32,641 bases of DNA from Candidatus Altimarinota bacterium (GCA_020630245.1 JAHDBZ010000002.1:42442-75082); one strand, 5' to 3'. Positions 8,752 to 17,653 are shown, counted from the stretch's first letter. Made by a program: numbers and translations. Notes: generated by a model from the letters alone, not told the origin.

Positions 8752-11700
8752 AGATAAAAATTTTTCGGATTCAGTTTTTGTTGATGGCTTTGTTTATGCT
8801 CAGTTCACTGGGAATAGCACAGGCGGCCAATGAGCGTGTTGATTGTCTCGATAGTGGCAATTGTAGTGATTTGGTCTATACGCAACACCAAGGAAAGATC
8901 ACCGCTCGTTGTCACAGTTCTGCGACGGCTTCTAGCTTGCCGGTAAAGATTACCCTCAATGGTGATGTTTACACGGGAACTTTAGATTGTAGTAACAATG
9001 GTGGAAACGGTGGAGGCGGATCTAGTACGACCGGTCCGTGGACCATCGGACCCTGGGGGACTTGTACACAGGAGTGTGGCGGTGGCCAACAGTTTCGCGA
9101 CGTAACATGTGGCTACGATAGTTGTGATGGAGTGAGGCCGGCAGAATCTCAAGCCTGTAATACGCACGCCTGTGAAAACTGTAATGCCGATAGTTGGTTT
9201 GGAGATGATCCAGCCAATATCTGTGTGGGACAACAAGGAGTGCAAACCAATGAATGTGGTGATGAACGTAATGTTGATGGAACCTGGAATCCACAAGACT
9301 GGTCTCCACACCCCAGCGTGGTCTGCTCGTTTGATACTTTTTATCAGGGGACAAGTTGTGGTCAGGATCGCGAATCCAGCGGTTCTCGAGACTGTCAACC
9401 AACCTGGCAATGGCTGCGACCAGCCGATCCAGAACCATTAGTCAGTGCTAATGTTGAAAGTGATTTTAACAACCTACGTCTTACCGGAGATCTTTACTAC
9501 GCAGTCGCTGGTAAAGGTTTCTTCGATGTTAATGATGTACGAGCGGCTCGAGTAGTTCTCATCTCGGCCGGCAATGAATATGAATATGCGGTTAATCTTA
9601 GAGATATTACGTTCACAGATCGTGGTTATGATTTCCTGGTAGATCTTTCGGTTCTCCAAACGCAAACCCCCGCCGGAGCGGCTGGGCCGATTAATTTTTC
9701 TGATGGTGATTGGAGTGTTGATGTTATGTTTGAGCACAAGCATGATGGCATGGCTAACTATGCCTGGGTAAGGAATAGTGATAGTGGACAATTTGTTCTC
9801 GATAGCACCGCGCCAAGCGGTACGACGATACATCGACAAACAGCTGACAGTGATGCTCAAGAATATCCAGATACATTACTGACTAATGAGCCGGGTTTTC
9901 TTTGGGTCAACTGTGTCGACAGTGGGGCCGCTGGATGTCTTGGAGATGTGGCAGATCTAGATGCTGATTCTACGGTAGATAATTATCAGCCATTTGCTGT
10001 GAAAGGGAACTTCTGTCCAGATGGAGCGGTTTGTGATACATCAGGAACTCGTAGTTTTGAGATTTGCGATCGAGCCGATAATTGTAGTCTCGTAGATGCG
10101 GTACTCGACAACTATGATCCCATAGCGCCAAGTCCATTAGATTTTGTGATGGGACTGCAACCGGGAGGAGCTGGTTTTCTCGGAACGGTTCTCAAGGCCA
10201 GTGCTGACTATTTCCCAAATCTAGACTTTGTAGATCCTGGTGAAGTGATTGAAAGAGGAACGCCTAGTATCGTCGGATCTCGAGCCTACATCACTCCAGA
10301 TGACTACGATCAGATTTTTGATGAACATGCTTGTGGAGATCCAAGTGTGTCACCATTTGCGCACAATGAGGCGGATGGTCAGTGTGAACTCCAAAATAAA
10401 AATTACCCAGCTAGCTGTGAAACGCTGGCTAGTTGTCCAGATCCATGTCCGGCAGGATATTTTTGGGATGAAGGCCTCAACCGTTGTGAACAGGCGCCTA
10501 CTTGTACTGACACAACTTGGACACCGCTTGAAACAAGTGTCTGTAGTGGCACTGATTTCACACAGGTTAGTAACTGTGGGAATCGACGTTCTCGTACCGG
10601 ATCTAAAGACTGTTCGGCTACTAGTAACTGGCGGATTACTCAACCACCACTCTGTCCGATTGGTTGTGGCCAGTCTGCACAAACGTTAGAAGGAGCGGTG
10701 ACTTGTCCGGGTACCGATTGTGATCCGGCCGAGGAGCCAGCGGTTCCGACTCGAAGCTGTGCCGCCACAGAGGTCTGCCCACCTAGCTTCTCGGGAACCT
10801 GGGAAATTACTCAGCCAGAGGCTTGTTCCACCGCTTGTGGTCTTGGAGAGATTACTCTGTTGGGGAGTGTTCGATGTTCGACTGGCAATCCTTCTGATTG
10901 TGATCCCGCGCTCGAACCAACGGTGCCTACGCGACTCTGTAATGCGACTGCGACTTGTCCGCCGACGTTTACGGGAACCTGGAGTACAAATCCTGCACCG
11001 CAGTGTCCGACAAATTGTGGTGAGCCGGCTTCAACCAAAACCGGGAGTGTGAGTTGTTCTGATAATAATTGTGATCCGGCACAACGTCCGACAACTCCAA
11101 CTCAAACCTGTAGCGCGACGGCAACTTGTCCGCCGACATTTACAGGGACCTGGACAGCCAATCCTGCGCCAGCCTGCTCTACGGCCTGTGGCCAATCGGC
11201 TAGCACGCAGACCGGTACTGTAACTTGTTCTGACAACAACTGTGATCCATCTGCGAAACCGGCAGCTCGGACTCGAAGTTGTAGCGCGACGGCAACTTGT
11301 CCGCCGACATTTACAGGGACCTGGACAGCCAATCCTGCGCCAGCCTGCTCTACGGCCTGTGGCCAATCGGCTAGCACGCAGACCGGTACTGTAACTTGTT
11401 CTGACAACAACTGTGATCCGTCTGCGAAACCGGCAGCTCGGACTCGAAGTTGTAGTGCTACCGCATCTTGTCAGCCAGTTACAACTTGTAACCCTGTTGA
11501 TTATGACTTTGACGGTTGGTGTCGTCGAGATGCATCTAACCAAACTATTCCAATGTGTAACAACATCAACTTCATGGATTCTTTCTGTGGAGGTGATCCA
11601 AATTGTACGCTCCGAAATATGAATATGACTACTAATACTTGTGCCGTTTGTAGAGCTACCTTCGAAGTCTGTATTACGACGACTCCAAATTCAAACTCGA

Positions 11701-11981
11701 CCAATAATACGGCTTCTAATACTACGCCTACCTATGACGGAACCTGGAGTACAACGCCGGCACCACAATGCCCAACAGCTTACTGTGCTTTCTCAACCTC
11801 AGGTGCTGTCAATTGTTCTACAGAAGATTGTGATCCAGCCTTGCGTCCAGCCGTACCTCGTCGAGACTGTTTAAGTACCGCTGTGTGCCAGGAGGAACGC
11901 CAGTTTATTGAGAACTTAGAAAATAATTCTAATAACTCTGATCCATCAATTGATGATGGTAATAATTTTGATTTTCGATAA
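8748..11981 (+). CDS. Large secreted Cys-rich protein with thrombospondin type-1-like repeats (surface cluster gene 4)
   Basis: A 1077-residue protein starting at ATG 8748, whose A overlaps the upstream stop. The signal peptide is hydrophobic and ends near SLGIAQAA. A Gly-rich spacer is followed at about residues 95-142 by a classical TSP1 motif: GPWTIGPWGTCTQECGGGQQ with R, C and CNTHACENC downstream. Residues about 225-480 are a non-repeat region with an Asp-rich stretch. From about residue 590 come tandem 55-60-residue modules of the form GTWxxxPAPxCxxxCG...TGxVxCxxxxCDPxxxPxxPTxxCxATxxCPPTF; at least six are visible, two almost identical. A divergent Cys-rich insert and one further W module precede an Asn/Asp-rich tail. 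TSP1 repeats usually mediate adhesion or matrix binding. A role in attachment to a host or neighbouring cell is inferred. No C-terminal anchor is seen. Confidence 0.85.
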   Translation: MKIKIFRIQFLLMALFMLSSLGIAQAANERVDCLDSGNCSDLVYTQHQGKITARCHSSATASSLPVKITLNGDVYTGTLDCSNNGGNGGGGSSTTGPWTIGPWGTCTQECGGGQQFRDVTCGYDSCDGVRPAESQACNTHACENCNADSWFGDDPANICVGQQGVQTNECGDERNVDGTWNPQDWSPHPSVVCSFDTFYQGTSCGQDRESSGSRDCQPTWQWLRPADPEPLVSANVESDFNNLRLTGDLYYAVAGKGFFDVNDVRAARVVLISAGNEYEYAVNLRDITFTDRGYDFLVDLSVLQTQTPAGAAGPINFSDGDWSVDVMFEHKHDGMANYAWVRNSDSGQFVLDSTAPSGTTIHRQTADSDAQEYPDTLLTNEPGFLWVNCVDSGAAGCLGDVADLDADSTVDNYQPFAVKGNFCPDGAVCDTSGTRSFEICDRADNCSLVDAVLDNYDPIAPSPLDFVMGLQPGGAGFLGTVLKASADYFPNLDFVDPGEVIERGTPSIVGSRAYITPDDYDQIFDEHACGDPSVSPFAHNEADGQCELQNKNYPASCETLASCPDPCPAGYFWDEGLNRCEQAPTCTDTTWTPLETSVCSGTDFTQVSNCGNRRSRTGSKDCSATSNWRITQPPLCPIGCGQSAQTLEGAVTCPGTDCDPAEEPAVPTRSCAATEVCPPSFSGTWEITQPEACSTACGLGEITLLGSVRCSTGNPSDCDPALEPTVPTRLCNATATCPPTFTGTWSTNPAPQCPTNCGEPASTKTGSVSCSDNNCDPAQRPTTPTQTCSATATCPPTFTGTWTANPAPACSTACGQSASTQTGTVTCSDNNCDPSAKPAARTRSCSATATCPPTFTGTWTANPAPACSTACGQSASTQTGTVTCSDNNCDPSAKPAARTRSCSATASCQPVTTCNPVDYDFDGWCRRDASNQTIPMCNNINFMDSFCGGDPNCTLRNMNMTTNTCAVCRATFEVCITTTPNSNSTNNTASNTTPTYDGTWSTTPAPQCPTAYCAFSTSGAVNCSTEDCDPALRPAVPRRDCLSTAVCQEERQFIENLENNSNNSDPSIDDGNNFDFR
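11111..11452 (+). repeat. 171-bp near-perfect tandem duplication inside the TSP1-like gene
   Basis: Bases 11111-11281 are repeated at 11282-11452 with one difference seen by eye: A at 11249 versus G at 11420, a silent CCA/CCG proline change. The unit is 57 codons, exactly one Cys/Trp module. Flanking modules are clearly diverged in DNA, so this is a recent module duplication and a candidate site of length variation. Confidence 0.95.
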
Positions 11982-11988
11982 TTCATAA

Positions 11989-14304
11989 ATGTATAAAAAT
12001 CTAATTTCAGCTTTCGGTTTTCTTTTGATTCCAAGTCTTGTTTATGGAATAGGGGTTCCTACCTCAGGTATTGATTGGGAAGCCTCTATGATTTCTATTC
12101 AGAGTTTTGATGCCGCACACCCTACGCATGAAGCAAACTTTAGCTGTTTCGGTGGCGGTTTTTCGGATCTACCGATTTCTCGAAGTCTACAAGAAATGGC
12201 CTTTTCAAATACCAGTCCTGGACCGGAGAATGATTCAGGGCTGATTACAGGTTCTTCGTGTTTCCAACAAGCTGGAGAGTATCAACTACAGATCTCCTTA
12301 GTCGATAATGCGGGTAACATTGGTACCGCTGAGAGTTATTTACTCACGGTTCGACCCGCCGAGGCAGATTCTTTGCTCACCACTATTCGACCGATTGCTT
12401 ACGAAAAAGAAACAGACAATCCAGCTATTGGCACTCTAAATGGTAATACGACTGATTGTACGGCAGAAAGATTAGTAGCCAATGCCGAAGATGATTGTCA
12501 GCTACAGGTAAGTCTACGTGATGAATTTGGGAATGTTGTGGTAGTGAACCGACCACTCGGACGGATGGCAATCCCTGGAAGAGATATCAATAACCGAGAT
12601 CTCAATACCTTTGCGGATGCAGAGGGAGTATTTATCGATGGATTACGCCTCAACGACAGTCTAAACAATCCTTCCTTTCGAACTGATAATGATGGAAATT
12701 TTAATTTTACGGTGAGCGCTCTCGCACCTTCGATTGACATTATTACCTCGCCGATTGATGCGGCATTTAAATTGTCTCAGATTATTCCGCGTAATACACC
12801 GTTTGAATTTCCAATTCCAGCTATTGCTGATGATGGTTCTACTTCAGGGACTACAACGGTTACTAAATCTGCTGACCTACAGTTTGAGCCATGGGTGAAA
12901 TTATTTTTGAGTGACAACGCTCCAAGTGGAGGCAGTGCCTCGGCCCCTAATGAGCCACTTTACTTCTTGCTGGGAGATACCAAGGTGCTCTACGCTTTCG
13001 CAGGGACGATGCTGGACCACTTTTTGCCGAGCGGATTTGATGTTTTTGTGAAGGGGTTCAATCGCCCAGTAGGACTGTTTTTTGAAGACGAAGATCTGAC
13101 GTCTGGTTTTGGTGATATCGATGGAGACACCGTACCAGAAGGTTTAAGGATTTCATTGGCGGGGAATGCGACCTCGCGAAGTGAAGACTTCGAAACAATT
13201 CTGAAATCTGCTAGTGGTCTCTCCAGTGATGAAAATGTGGCCTTTGGCTCCAAAATTCGTCACAGTTATCGAGAGGGATCTTCTACCAAAACGGTGTTGT
13301 ACCCAGGTGGAAATCTAGGTTCTTCCATCGGTCCAGATCCAGCGTTCCCAGCGGTTACCCTTCCGGTAGATTCCATCCCAGGCGGAACTCCAGGAACAGC
13401 TACCGCTCTCTTAGTAGGAGCTGATATCGAAGGAAAAGTATTAGCCAATCAAGACGTCCGAGCTGTAAACGATGCTAATGCCAAATTTGTAACGGTCGGA
13501 GGTATAACAGCCGTTGATATTCGTGAAGATGTCACGAGAAATGCCGAAGTAATTACCCGTGGTTCAAATTCAGTTAACTCTCCGGGAAGTAATATCAACT
13601 TCAATATTAATTCTGGCTGGACAGGAGATGTTGCATACTTCGAGGATGCCACGGTTACCCTGACTGGAGCCTCCAGCCCAATGGTGTTTGACCAAGGACA
13701 AAAAACGATCGTAATCCGTGATGGAAATCTCTTTATTCCAGATGATCTTATCTACGGACCAGGATTTGATGATTCACTTGGGGTGATTTTGATTAACTCT
13801 ACGGTGAATAACCTCGATCTCGGGCATATATTTGTGAAAAATGACGTACAGCGCTTGGTCGGAACTTATTACGCGGAAGGTTCTATCCTCAGTACGGATG
13901 CGATTACCGATCCGCAGCATACTGACACGATTGCGAATCGAGAACTTACTAATATGGATGATCCCAATGCACCGCTGGGTCTACAGCTCTTACTTGAGGG
14001 AACGATCCTGACTCGGAACACCTTGGGAGGAGCGCTGCTTGATCCGCCATTCACACCGGAAGGGCCAACGACCGAGCAAGACGAGGCCATCAAATACGAT
14101 CTGCACTTCGTACGGCGTTACGTACCGCCACTGGATCCTGTGACGCTTGATCCGTTACCAGACAGTGCCAATAACAACTGTGTAAAACCAGATGGTGCTA
14201 CGTGTGATGTCAACAAGCATTCATTCGTCATCAGAGCTGATGGTCGGGTGCGAAATCTGACACCACCAGGGTTTGATCAGTTGAGTGGGTTCTCGGCGCA
14301 GTAG
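11989..14304 (+). CDS. Large exported protein with CPR-type beta-helical C-terminal module (surface cluster gene 5)
   Basis: A 771-residue protein starting MYKNLISAFGFLLIPSLVYG, a signal peptide starting 7 nt after the previous stop. The N-terminal ~130 residues (IDWEASMISIQSFDAAHPTH ... SLVDNAGNIGTAESYLLTV) resemble a beta-sandwich domain. At about residues 480-720 is a repetitive strand-rich module with VTVGGITAVDI, VIRDGNLFIPDDLIY, VILINSTVNNLDLGHIFVKN, VGTYYAEGSI, LQLLLEGTILTRNTLGG and KYDLHFVRRY. I recognise this pattern as recurrent in secreted proteins of candidate-phyla bacteria, and it resembles the terminal domain of some pilus-tip PilX-like proteins, but I cannot attach a formal family name. 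No C-terminal anchor is seen. As the last of five exported products in one operon, it is probably a surface component. Confidence 0.75.
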   Translation: MYKNLISAFGFLLIPSLVYGIGVPTSGIDWEASMISIQSFDAAHPTHEANFSCFGGGFSDLPISRSLQEMAFSNTSPGPENDSGLITGSSCFQQAGEYQLQISLVDNAGNIGTAESYLLTVRPAEADSLLTTIRPIAYEKETDNPAIGTLNGNTTDCTAERLVANAEDDCQLQVSLRDEFGNVVVVNRPLGRMAIPGRDINNRDLNTFADAEGVFIDGLRLNDSLNNPSFRTDNDGNFNFTVSALAPSIDIITSPIDAAFKLSQIIPRNTPFEFPIPAIADDGSTSGTTTVTKSADLQFEPWVKLFLSDNAPSGGSASAPNEPLYFLLGDTKVLYAFAGTMLDHFLPSGFDVFVKGFNRPVGLFFEDEDLTSGFGDIDGDTVPEGLRISLAGNATSRSEDFETILKSASGLSSDENVAFGSKIRHSYREGSSTKTVLYPGGNLGSSIGPDPAFPAVTLPVDSIPGGTPGTATALLVGADIEGKVLANQDVRAVNDANAKFVTVGGITAVDIREDVTRNAEVITRGSNSVNSPGSNINFNINSGWTGDVAYFEDATVTLTGASSPMVFDQGQKTIVIRDGNLFIPDDLIYGPGFDDSLGVILINSTVNNLDLGHIFVKNDVQRLVGTYYAEGSILSTDAITDPQHTDTIANRELTNMDDPNAPLGLQLLLEGTILTRNTLGGALLDPPFTPEGPTTEQDEAIKYDLHFVRRYVPPLDPVTLDPLPDSANNNCVKPDGATCDVNKHSFVIRADGRVRNLTPPGFDQLSGFSAQ

Positions 14305-14312
14305 AAAAATGT

Positions 14313-14344
14313 GCTAGTTTGCTAATTTGTGAGTTTGCTAATAG
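14313..14344 (+). repeat. Degenerate 8-nt-period array
   Basis: Four octads read GCTAGTTT, GCTAATTT, GTGAGTTT, GCTAATAG. They fill most of the gap between the surface cluster and the glycosyltransferase gene. Confidence 0.7.
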
Positions 14345-14353
14345 AGTATCGGC

Positions 14354-15358
14354 ATGACGTGGTTGCCTTGGCTATTGTGCGGGTTAATACTTGGTTCAGG
14401 GCTGACCTGGATGGCCGTGAAATGGTTTCCAAGATTTAAGCTGTTGGATTTTCCAGAACGCTATGGACTCCAGCGGGATCGTCTACCGTATCCAGGAGGG
14501 TTGGTTTTATTTGTGCTTAGTTTCGCACTGCTGTGCTTAGATTTAGGGTTTTGGATTTTGTGTTTGCCTTTGCTGGTTTTAGGAGTCCTCAGCTTTATCG
14601 ATGATCGCCATCAAGTATCTGCCCTCAAAAGACTTGTAGTGCAATTGTGGTTAGCTTTGTTTCTCGTACTGATGGGCGTGCAGATTGATTTCATTACCAA
14701 TCCTTTTGCAGCGACGAATTTTCCACTGGCGGATTTTTCTCCTTGGCTAGCGGGAGTCGTTACGGTGATTTGGATCGTGGCCATTCAAAACGCCATTAAT
14801 TGGTTTGATGGTTTGCCGGGGTTATCCGTTGGGGTGTCTGCTGTCGGTTTTTTGACACTTGGAATTCTGGGGCTCGTACAGCCAGAGTTATTTTTTGATC
14901 CAGCGCATCAGTCTCTGACCTTAGCTAATTTTTACCTGGCCGGACTCTGTGTTGGGGCGTGGTGGTGGTATTGGCGTGGGCGTATTATTTTGGGAGATAC
15001 AGGCTCGCAAGTTCTAGGTTTCTTACTAGCCGTCATGGCTATCTGGTCTGGCGCTAAAATTGCTACTACATTGATGGTACTCTGCCTGCCAATGCTTGAT
15101 TTTGTATGGGTGATCTTTCGACGGGTCGTATTTGATCGTAAATCGCCATTTTCGGGTGATATGTCACACATGCACCACCTGCTCGCGAAAAAGGCTCGTG
15201 GGCGCATTATTTCGCTAATTTTGACGATCTCTTCTCTCCTGATAGGGATGATTGCTATCTTTGTGACTCCGATGATGAAGCTCTGGAGTTTGTTGATCCT
15301 GGGTGGAGCGATTGTGGGGCTAAACTGGTGGTTGTTGACCGATAGTAGAGAGCGGTGA
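14354..15358 (+). CDS. MraY/WecA-type polyprenyl-phosphate glycosyl-1-phosphate transferase
   Basis: A 334-residue polytopic membrane protein of glycosyltransferase family 4 (PF00953). It would transfer a sugar-1-phosphate, typically GlcNAc-1-P, from UDP-sugar to undecaprenyl phosphate on the cytoplasmic face. Visible motifs: FIDDRHQVSALKRLVVQ (Asp83-Asp84), NAINWFDGLPGLS (146-158), LGDTGS (Asp215) and SHMHHLL (His272/274/275), the last favouring WecA-like over MraY. The usual DGLDGL reads DGLPGL here, so the second Asp is Pro155. Its C-terminus (DSRER) and its stop lie within a 7-nt repeat array. The adjacent surface cluster, plus the O-antigen ligase and DUF4012 genes further on, suggest surface glycan synthesis. 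The sugar is unknown. Confidence 0.88.
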   Translation: MTWLPWLLCGLILGSGLTWMAVKWFPRFKLLDFPERYGLQRDRLPYPGGLVLFVLSFALLCLDLGFWILCLPLLVLGVLSFIDDRHQVSALKRLVVQLWLALFLVLMGVQIDFITNPFAATNFPLADFSPWLAGVVTVIWIVAIQNAINWFDGLPGLSVGVSAVGFLTLGILGLVQPELFFDPAHQSLTLANFYLAGLCVGAWWWYWRGRIILGDTGSQVLGFLLAVMAIWSGAKIATTLMVLCLPMLDFVWVIFRRVVFDRKSPFSGDMSHMHHLLAKKARGRIISLILTISSLLIGMIAIFVTPMMKLWSLLILGGAIVGLNWWLLTDSRER

Positions 15359-15371
15359 GCAGAGAGCACAA
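15344..15371 (+). repeat. Degenerate 7-nt-period array (AGCRGAG type)
   Basis: Four heptads AGTAGAG, AGCGGTG, AGCAGAG, AGCACAA. The glycosyltransferase stop codon (15356-15358) lies inside. Confidence 0.75.
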
Positions 15372-15399
15372 GATAAACAATACACATGGCAAACCCATG

Positions 15400-15434
15400 C
15401 CACATACCACTTACCACCTACTACTTACTTATTA
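15400..15434 (+). repeat. Degenerate 7-nt-period array (CCACTTA type)
   Basis: Five heptads CCACATA, CCACTTA, CCACCTA, CTACTTA, CTTATTA end just before the aldolase stop codon. The unit differs from the AGCAGAG type only 30 nt away, although the period is the same. Confidence 0.8.
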
Positions 15435-15437
15435 GCT

Positions 15438-16331
15438 TTACGTAATCGACGCATCGTAGATTGCCTGAATCGAGGCATCCATCATAGTCGAGAAGTCTTC
15501 ATCTGACTGGTTGACGTTCAGGCCTTCGCTTAGAGCGCGAGAAAAGCTGGCGATCATGCCGTGATTTTCACTGAGACGTCGATTGGCTTCATCTCGAGAG
15601 TATCCTCCTGACAACGCTACGACTTTGAGACAACGTGGGTGATTGATGCAGTCAGCGTAGAGATTTGTTTCCTCCGGAAGGGTGAGTTTGAGCATGACTT
15701 CTTGCCCTGGCTTGAGTCCATCGAGTTGCATCATGAGCTGATCCTTCAGAATTGCTTCGGCCTCGGCTTTGTCCGGAGCGTGGATATCGATTTCTGGTTC
15801 GATAATTGGAACGAGACCATGACTCAAAATTTGTCGGCCGACGGCGAATTGCTGGGCTACAACCATTTCGATACCGTCTTGGTTTGCGCCTTTGATAACC
15901 GAGCGCATTTTCGTTCCAAATACGTCTTTGCTCTTCGCTTTATCGAGAAGCTCATCTAGCCCTGGAATGTCTTTCATCATTTGGGCTTGATTGGCTTCTT
16001 CTGCCAGTCCTTTGTCGACTTTTAGGAAAGGAACCACGTTTTTTTCTTCCCAGAGATATTGAGAAGTTGGTTTGCCCATCACTTCGCGATCAAGCGTGTT
16101 TTCAAAAAGAATCGCCCCGAGGATGCGGTCTCCACCAAAACTACTATCGGTCATGATGCGAGTTCGCATGGCATGAACGGTGGCAAACATTTCTTCATCG
16201 TTACTGTAAGCGTCTTCCATAACGCCGTAGACTTTAAGAGCTTTTGGTGTACTCCCGCCACTCTGATCGAGGGCAGCGATGAAACCAGGAACGTTTTTTA
16301 CTTTTTGTAGTTGATCGTCGAACACAGACAT
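15438..16331 (-). CDS. fda: Class I fructose-bisphosphate aldolase
   Basis: A 297-residue protein starting MSVFDDQLQKVKNVPGFIAA. It reversibly cleaves fructose 1,6-bisphosphate to glyceraldehyde 3-phosphate and dihydroxyacetone phosphate in glycolysis, in the cytoplasm. It belongs to the bacterial single-chain class I aldolases of the Staphylococcus type: ALDQSGGSTPKAL near the N-terminus, FGTKMRS (Lys141), PIIEPEIDI (Glu178/180), MLKLTLPE with Lys215 as the likely Schiff-base lysine, and VALSGGYSRDEA for phosphate binding. Length matches the family. A clear promoter lies at 16355-16383, and no Shine-Dalgarno is visible in the short leader. It is separated from the upstream murD-like gene by an octad array. 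Confidence 0.95.
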   Translation of the reverse strand: MSVFDDQLQKVKNVPGFIAALDQSGGSTPKALKVYGVMEDAYSNDEEMFATVHAMRTRIMTDSSFGGDRILGAILFENTLDREVMGKPTSQYLWEEKNVVPFLKVDKGLAEEANQAQMMKDIPGLDELLDKAKSKDVFGTKMRSVIKGANQDGIEMVVAQQFAVGRQILSHGLVPIIEPEIDIHAPDKAEAEAILKDQLMMQLDGLKPGQEVMLKLTLPEETNLYADCINHPRCLKVVALSGGYSRDEANRRLSENHGMIASFSRALSEGLNVNQSDEDFSTMMDASIQAIYDASIT

Positions 16332-16354
16332 TTTGTGAGGGTTAAGTTGTGTGA

Positions 16355-16383
16355 ATTTTAATAGACCAAATGAATTTTAACAA
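16355..16383 (-). promoter_or_regulatory. Sigma-70-like promoter for the aldolase gene
   Basis: On the reverse strand TTGTTA (16383-16378), a 17-nt spacer and TAAAAT (16360-16355) match the -35/-10 consensus well. Transcription should start near 16348, giving a leader of about 17 nt before ATG at 16331. Confidence 0.7.
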
Positions 16384-16386
16384 GAA

Positions 16387-16434
16387 ACTAGAATGCGAGA
16401 ACATTAGAATCTCGTGTCTAGCTTTCTAGCGATC
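16387..16434. repeat. Degenerate 8-nt-period array
   Basis: Six octads: ACTAGAAT, GCGAGAAC, ATTAGAAT, CTCGTGTC, TAGCTTTC, TAGCGATC. They cover the murD-like stop codon (16418-16420) and its last codons, and lie just upstream of the aldolase promoter. Confidence 0.65.
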
Positions 16435-17653
16435 TGACTAATGTCTGAAAATGATCCCCTTTTTCCTGAAAGTTCGCGTACTGATCGTAGCTTTTAGCCG
16501 CTGGGGAAAGCAGGATGGTCGAGTGCTTGTCGTCAAAAGACGAATTGTGTACCAGGTCCATGACAGCTTCGAGATTCTTTACCTCCACGATGTGGAGCGA
16601 GGTTTCGATCTGTTTGAGTTCGTCGGCTAGTTCTGAGCTGGTCACGAAGACGAAGATATGCGGGACATTCTCTTCGAGAAATCTCACTAGAGCCGTCGGA
16701 TCATCACCGCTACTCTTTCCGCCGAGGATGAGACCGCCGATTTCTTTCTGTAGATGTGTCACCGCCGCGATAGTGGCTGACGGGTTTACGGCGATGGCGT
16801 CGTCGTAAAATTTCAAACCCTGGGCTTCGCCCACCAGTTGCAGACGATGATCGGGAAGCGGGGTCGTGCGGAGGGCTTCGGCGAGGACTTTGGTATCGTA
16901 TTTGATTTTTAATTTTTTGAGCACTACTGGGATCACACCGAGGTTCTCACGGAAATGCGTGGCGTCGAGGATTGATTCGAGCTTGTAAGTCCGTGGTCCG
17001 AGCTTGGGCGCGGCGGTAAGATTTTTGGGTGGTTTTTGAAAACGGCCAGCCGTGACTTTTGGCGCCACTAGGTGATCCCCAGGTTGCTGGTGCCACCAGA
17101 GATTAGCTTTGGCCCAGAAATACGCGTACTCGTCGCCGTGGCGATCGATGTGGTCGGGAAAGAAATTGAGGAACACCGCGGTGTGCGGTGACCGCCGGAT
17201 GAACTGTGCTTGGAAACTCGAAACCTCTACCACTAGGTAGTCGAGTTGGCCGTGCTGGAGCTTTGGCAGGGCTTCAAGCAACGGAATACCGATGTTGCCA
17301 GCGGTTTCGGCCCGTAGACCGAGCTGCTGCAGGCAGTGGGCCATGGCCATGGTAGTTGTGGTTTTGCCTTTCGACCCGGTGATAGCGATGACCTTACGAC
17401 GTTCGTCGTCAGTGAGGTTGCTAAAAAAATAATTGGCCTGACTGGTCAGTTTGTGTCGTTCGGAGACCGGGATCTGTTCCGGCGGGATTCCTGGGCTGAG
17501 CCAGATCTGATCATAGCTGTCCCAATCCCAGTCGATGAGGTGCGTCCGGGCATCATAAATCGTGATCTGCTCCGCCAGATGATGCTGTTGGAGGAAATCA
17601 TGGGTGGACTGCCCTTCGCGCCCGTAACCGTAGATCAGGATGTGGTTGGACAT
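16418..17653 (-). CDS. MurD-type UDP-MurNAc-L-Ala glutamate ligase, probably the L-Glu-adding MurD2 form
   Basis: A 411-residue Mur ligase. It adds glutamate to UDP-MurNAc-L-Ala using ATP in the cytoplasm. An N-terminal Rossmann-like domain (ILIYGYGREGQST) precedes the ATP-binding P-loop GSKGKTTTT (93-101), DHIDRH (167-172), the lysine region YFWAKANLWW (Lys182, candidate carbamylated lysine), HRLQLVGEAQGLKFYDD, and LLSPAAKSYDQYANFQEKGDHF in the C-terminal domain. Canonical MurD has DSKATN where this protein has DDAIAVN (285-290), a site expected to touch the glutamate substrate. With a MurL-type epimerase upstream on the same strand, the L-Glu-specific MurD2 role is the better hypothesis. 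The two genes are separated by about 1.4 kb of repeat-rich DNA carrying an unrelated gene. Confidence 0.88.
   Translation of the reverse strand: MSNHILIYGYGREGQSTHDFLQQHHLAEQITIYDARTHLIDWDWDSYDQIWLSPGIPPEQIPVSERHKLTSQANYFFSNLTDDERRKVIAITGSKGKTTTTMAMAHCLQQLGLRAETAGNIGIPLLEALPKLQHGQLDYLVVEVSSFQAQFIRRSPHTAVFLNFFPDHIDRHGDEYAYFWAKANLWWHQQPGDHLVAPKVTAGRFQKPPKNLTAAPKLGPRTYKLESILDATHFRENLGVIPVVLKKLKIKYDTKVLAEALRTTPLPDHRLQLVGEAQGLKFYDDAIAVNPSATIAAVTHLQKEIGGLILGGKSSGDDPTALVRFLEENVPHIFVFVTSSELADELKQIETSLHIVEVKNLEAVMDLVHNSSFDDKHSTILLSPAAKSYDQYANFQEKGDHFQTLVRSLES

Noticed and set aside
8982..9438. Long minus-strand frames inside the TSP1-like gene (also around 9474-9860 and 11031-11543)
   Set aside because: They are reverse-frame shadows of a biased, repeat-rich coding sequence; no start signals or plausible proteins.
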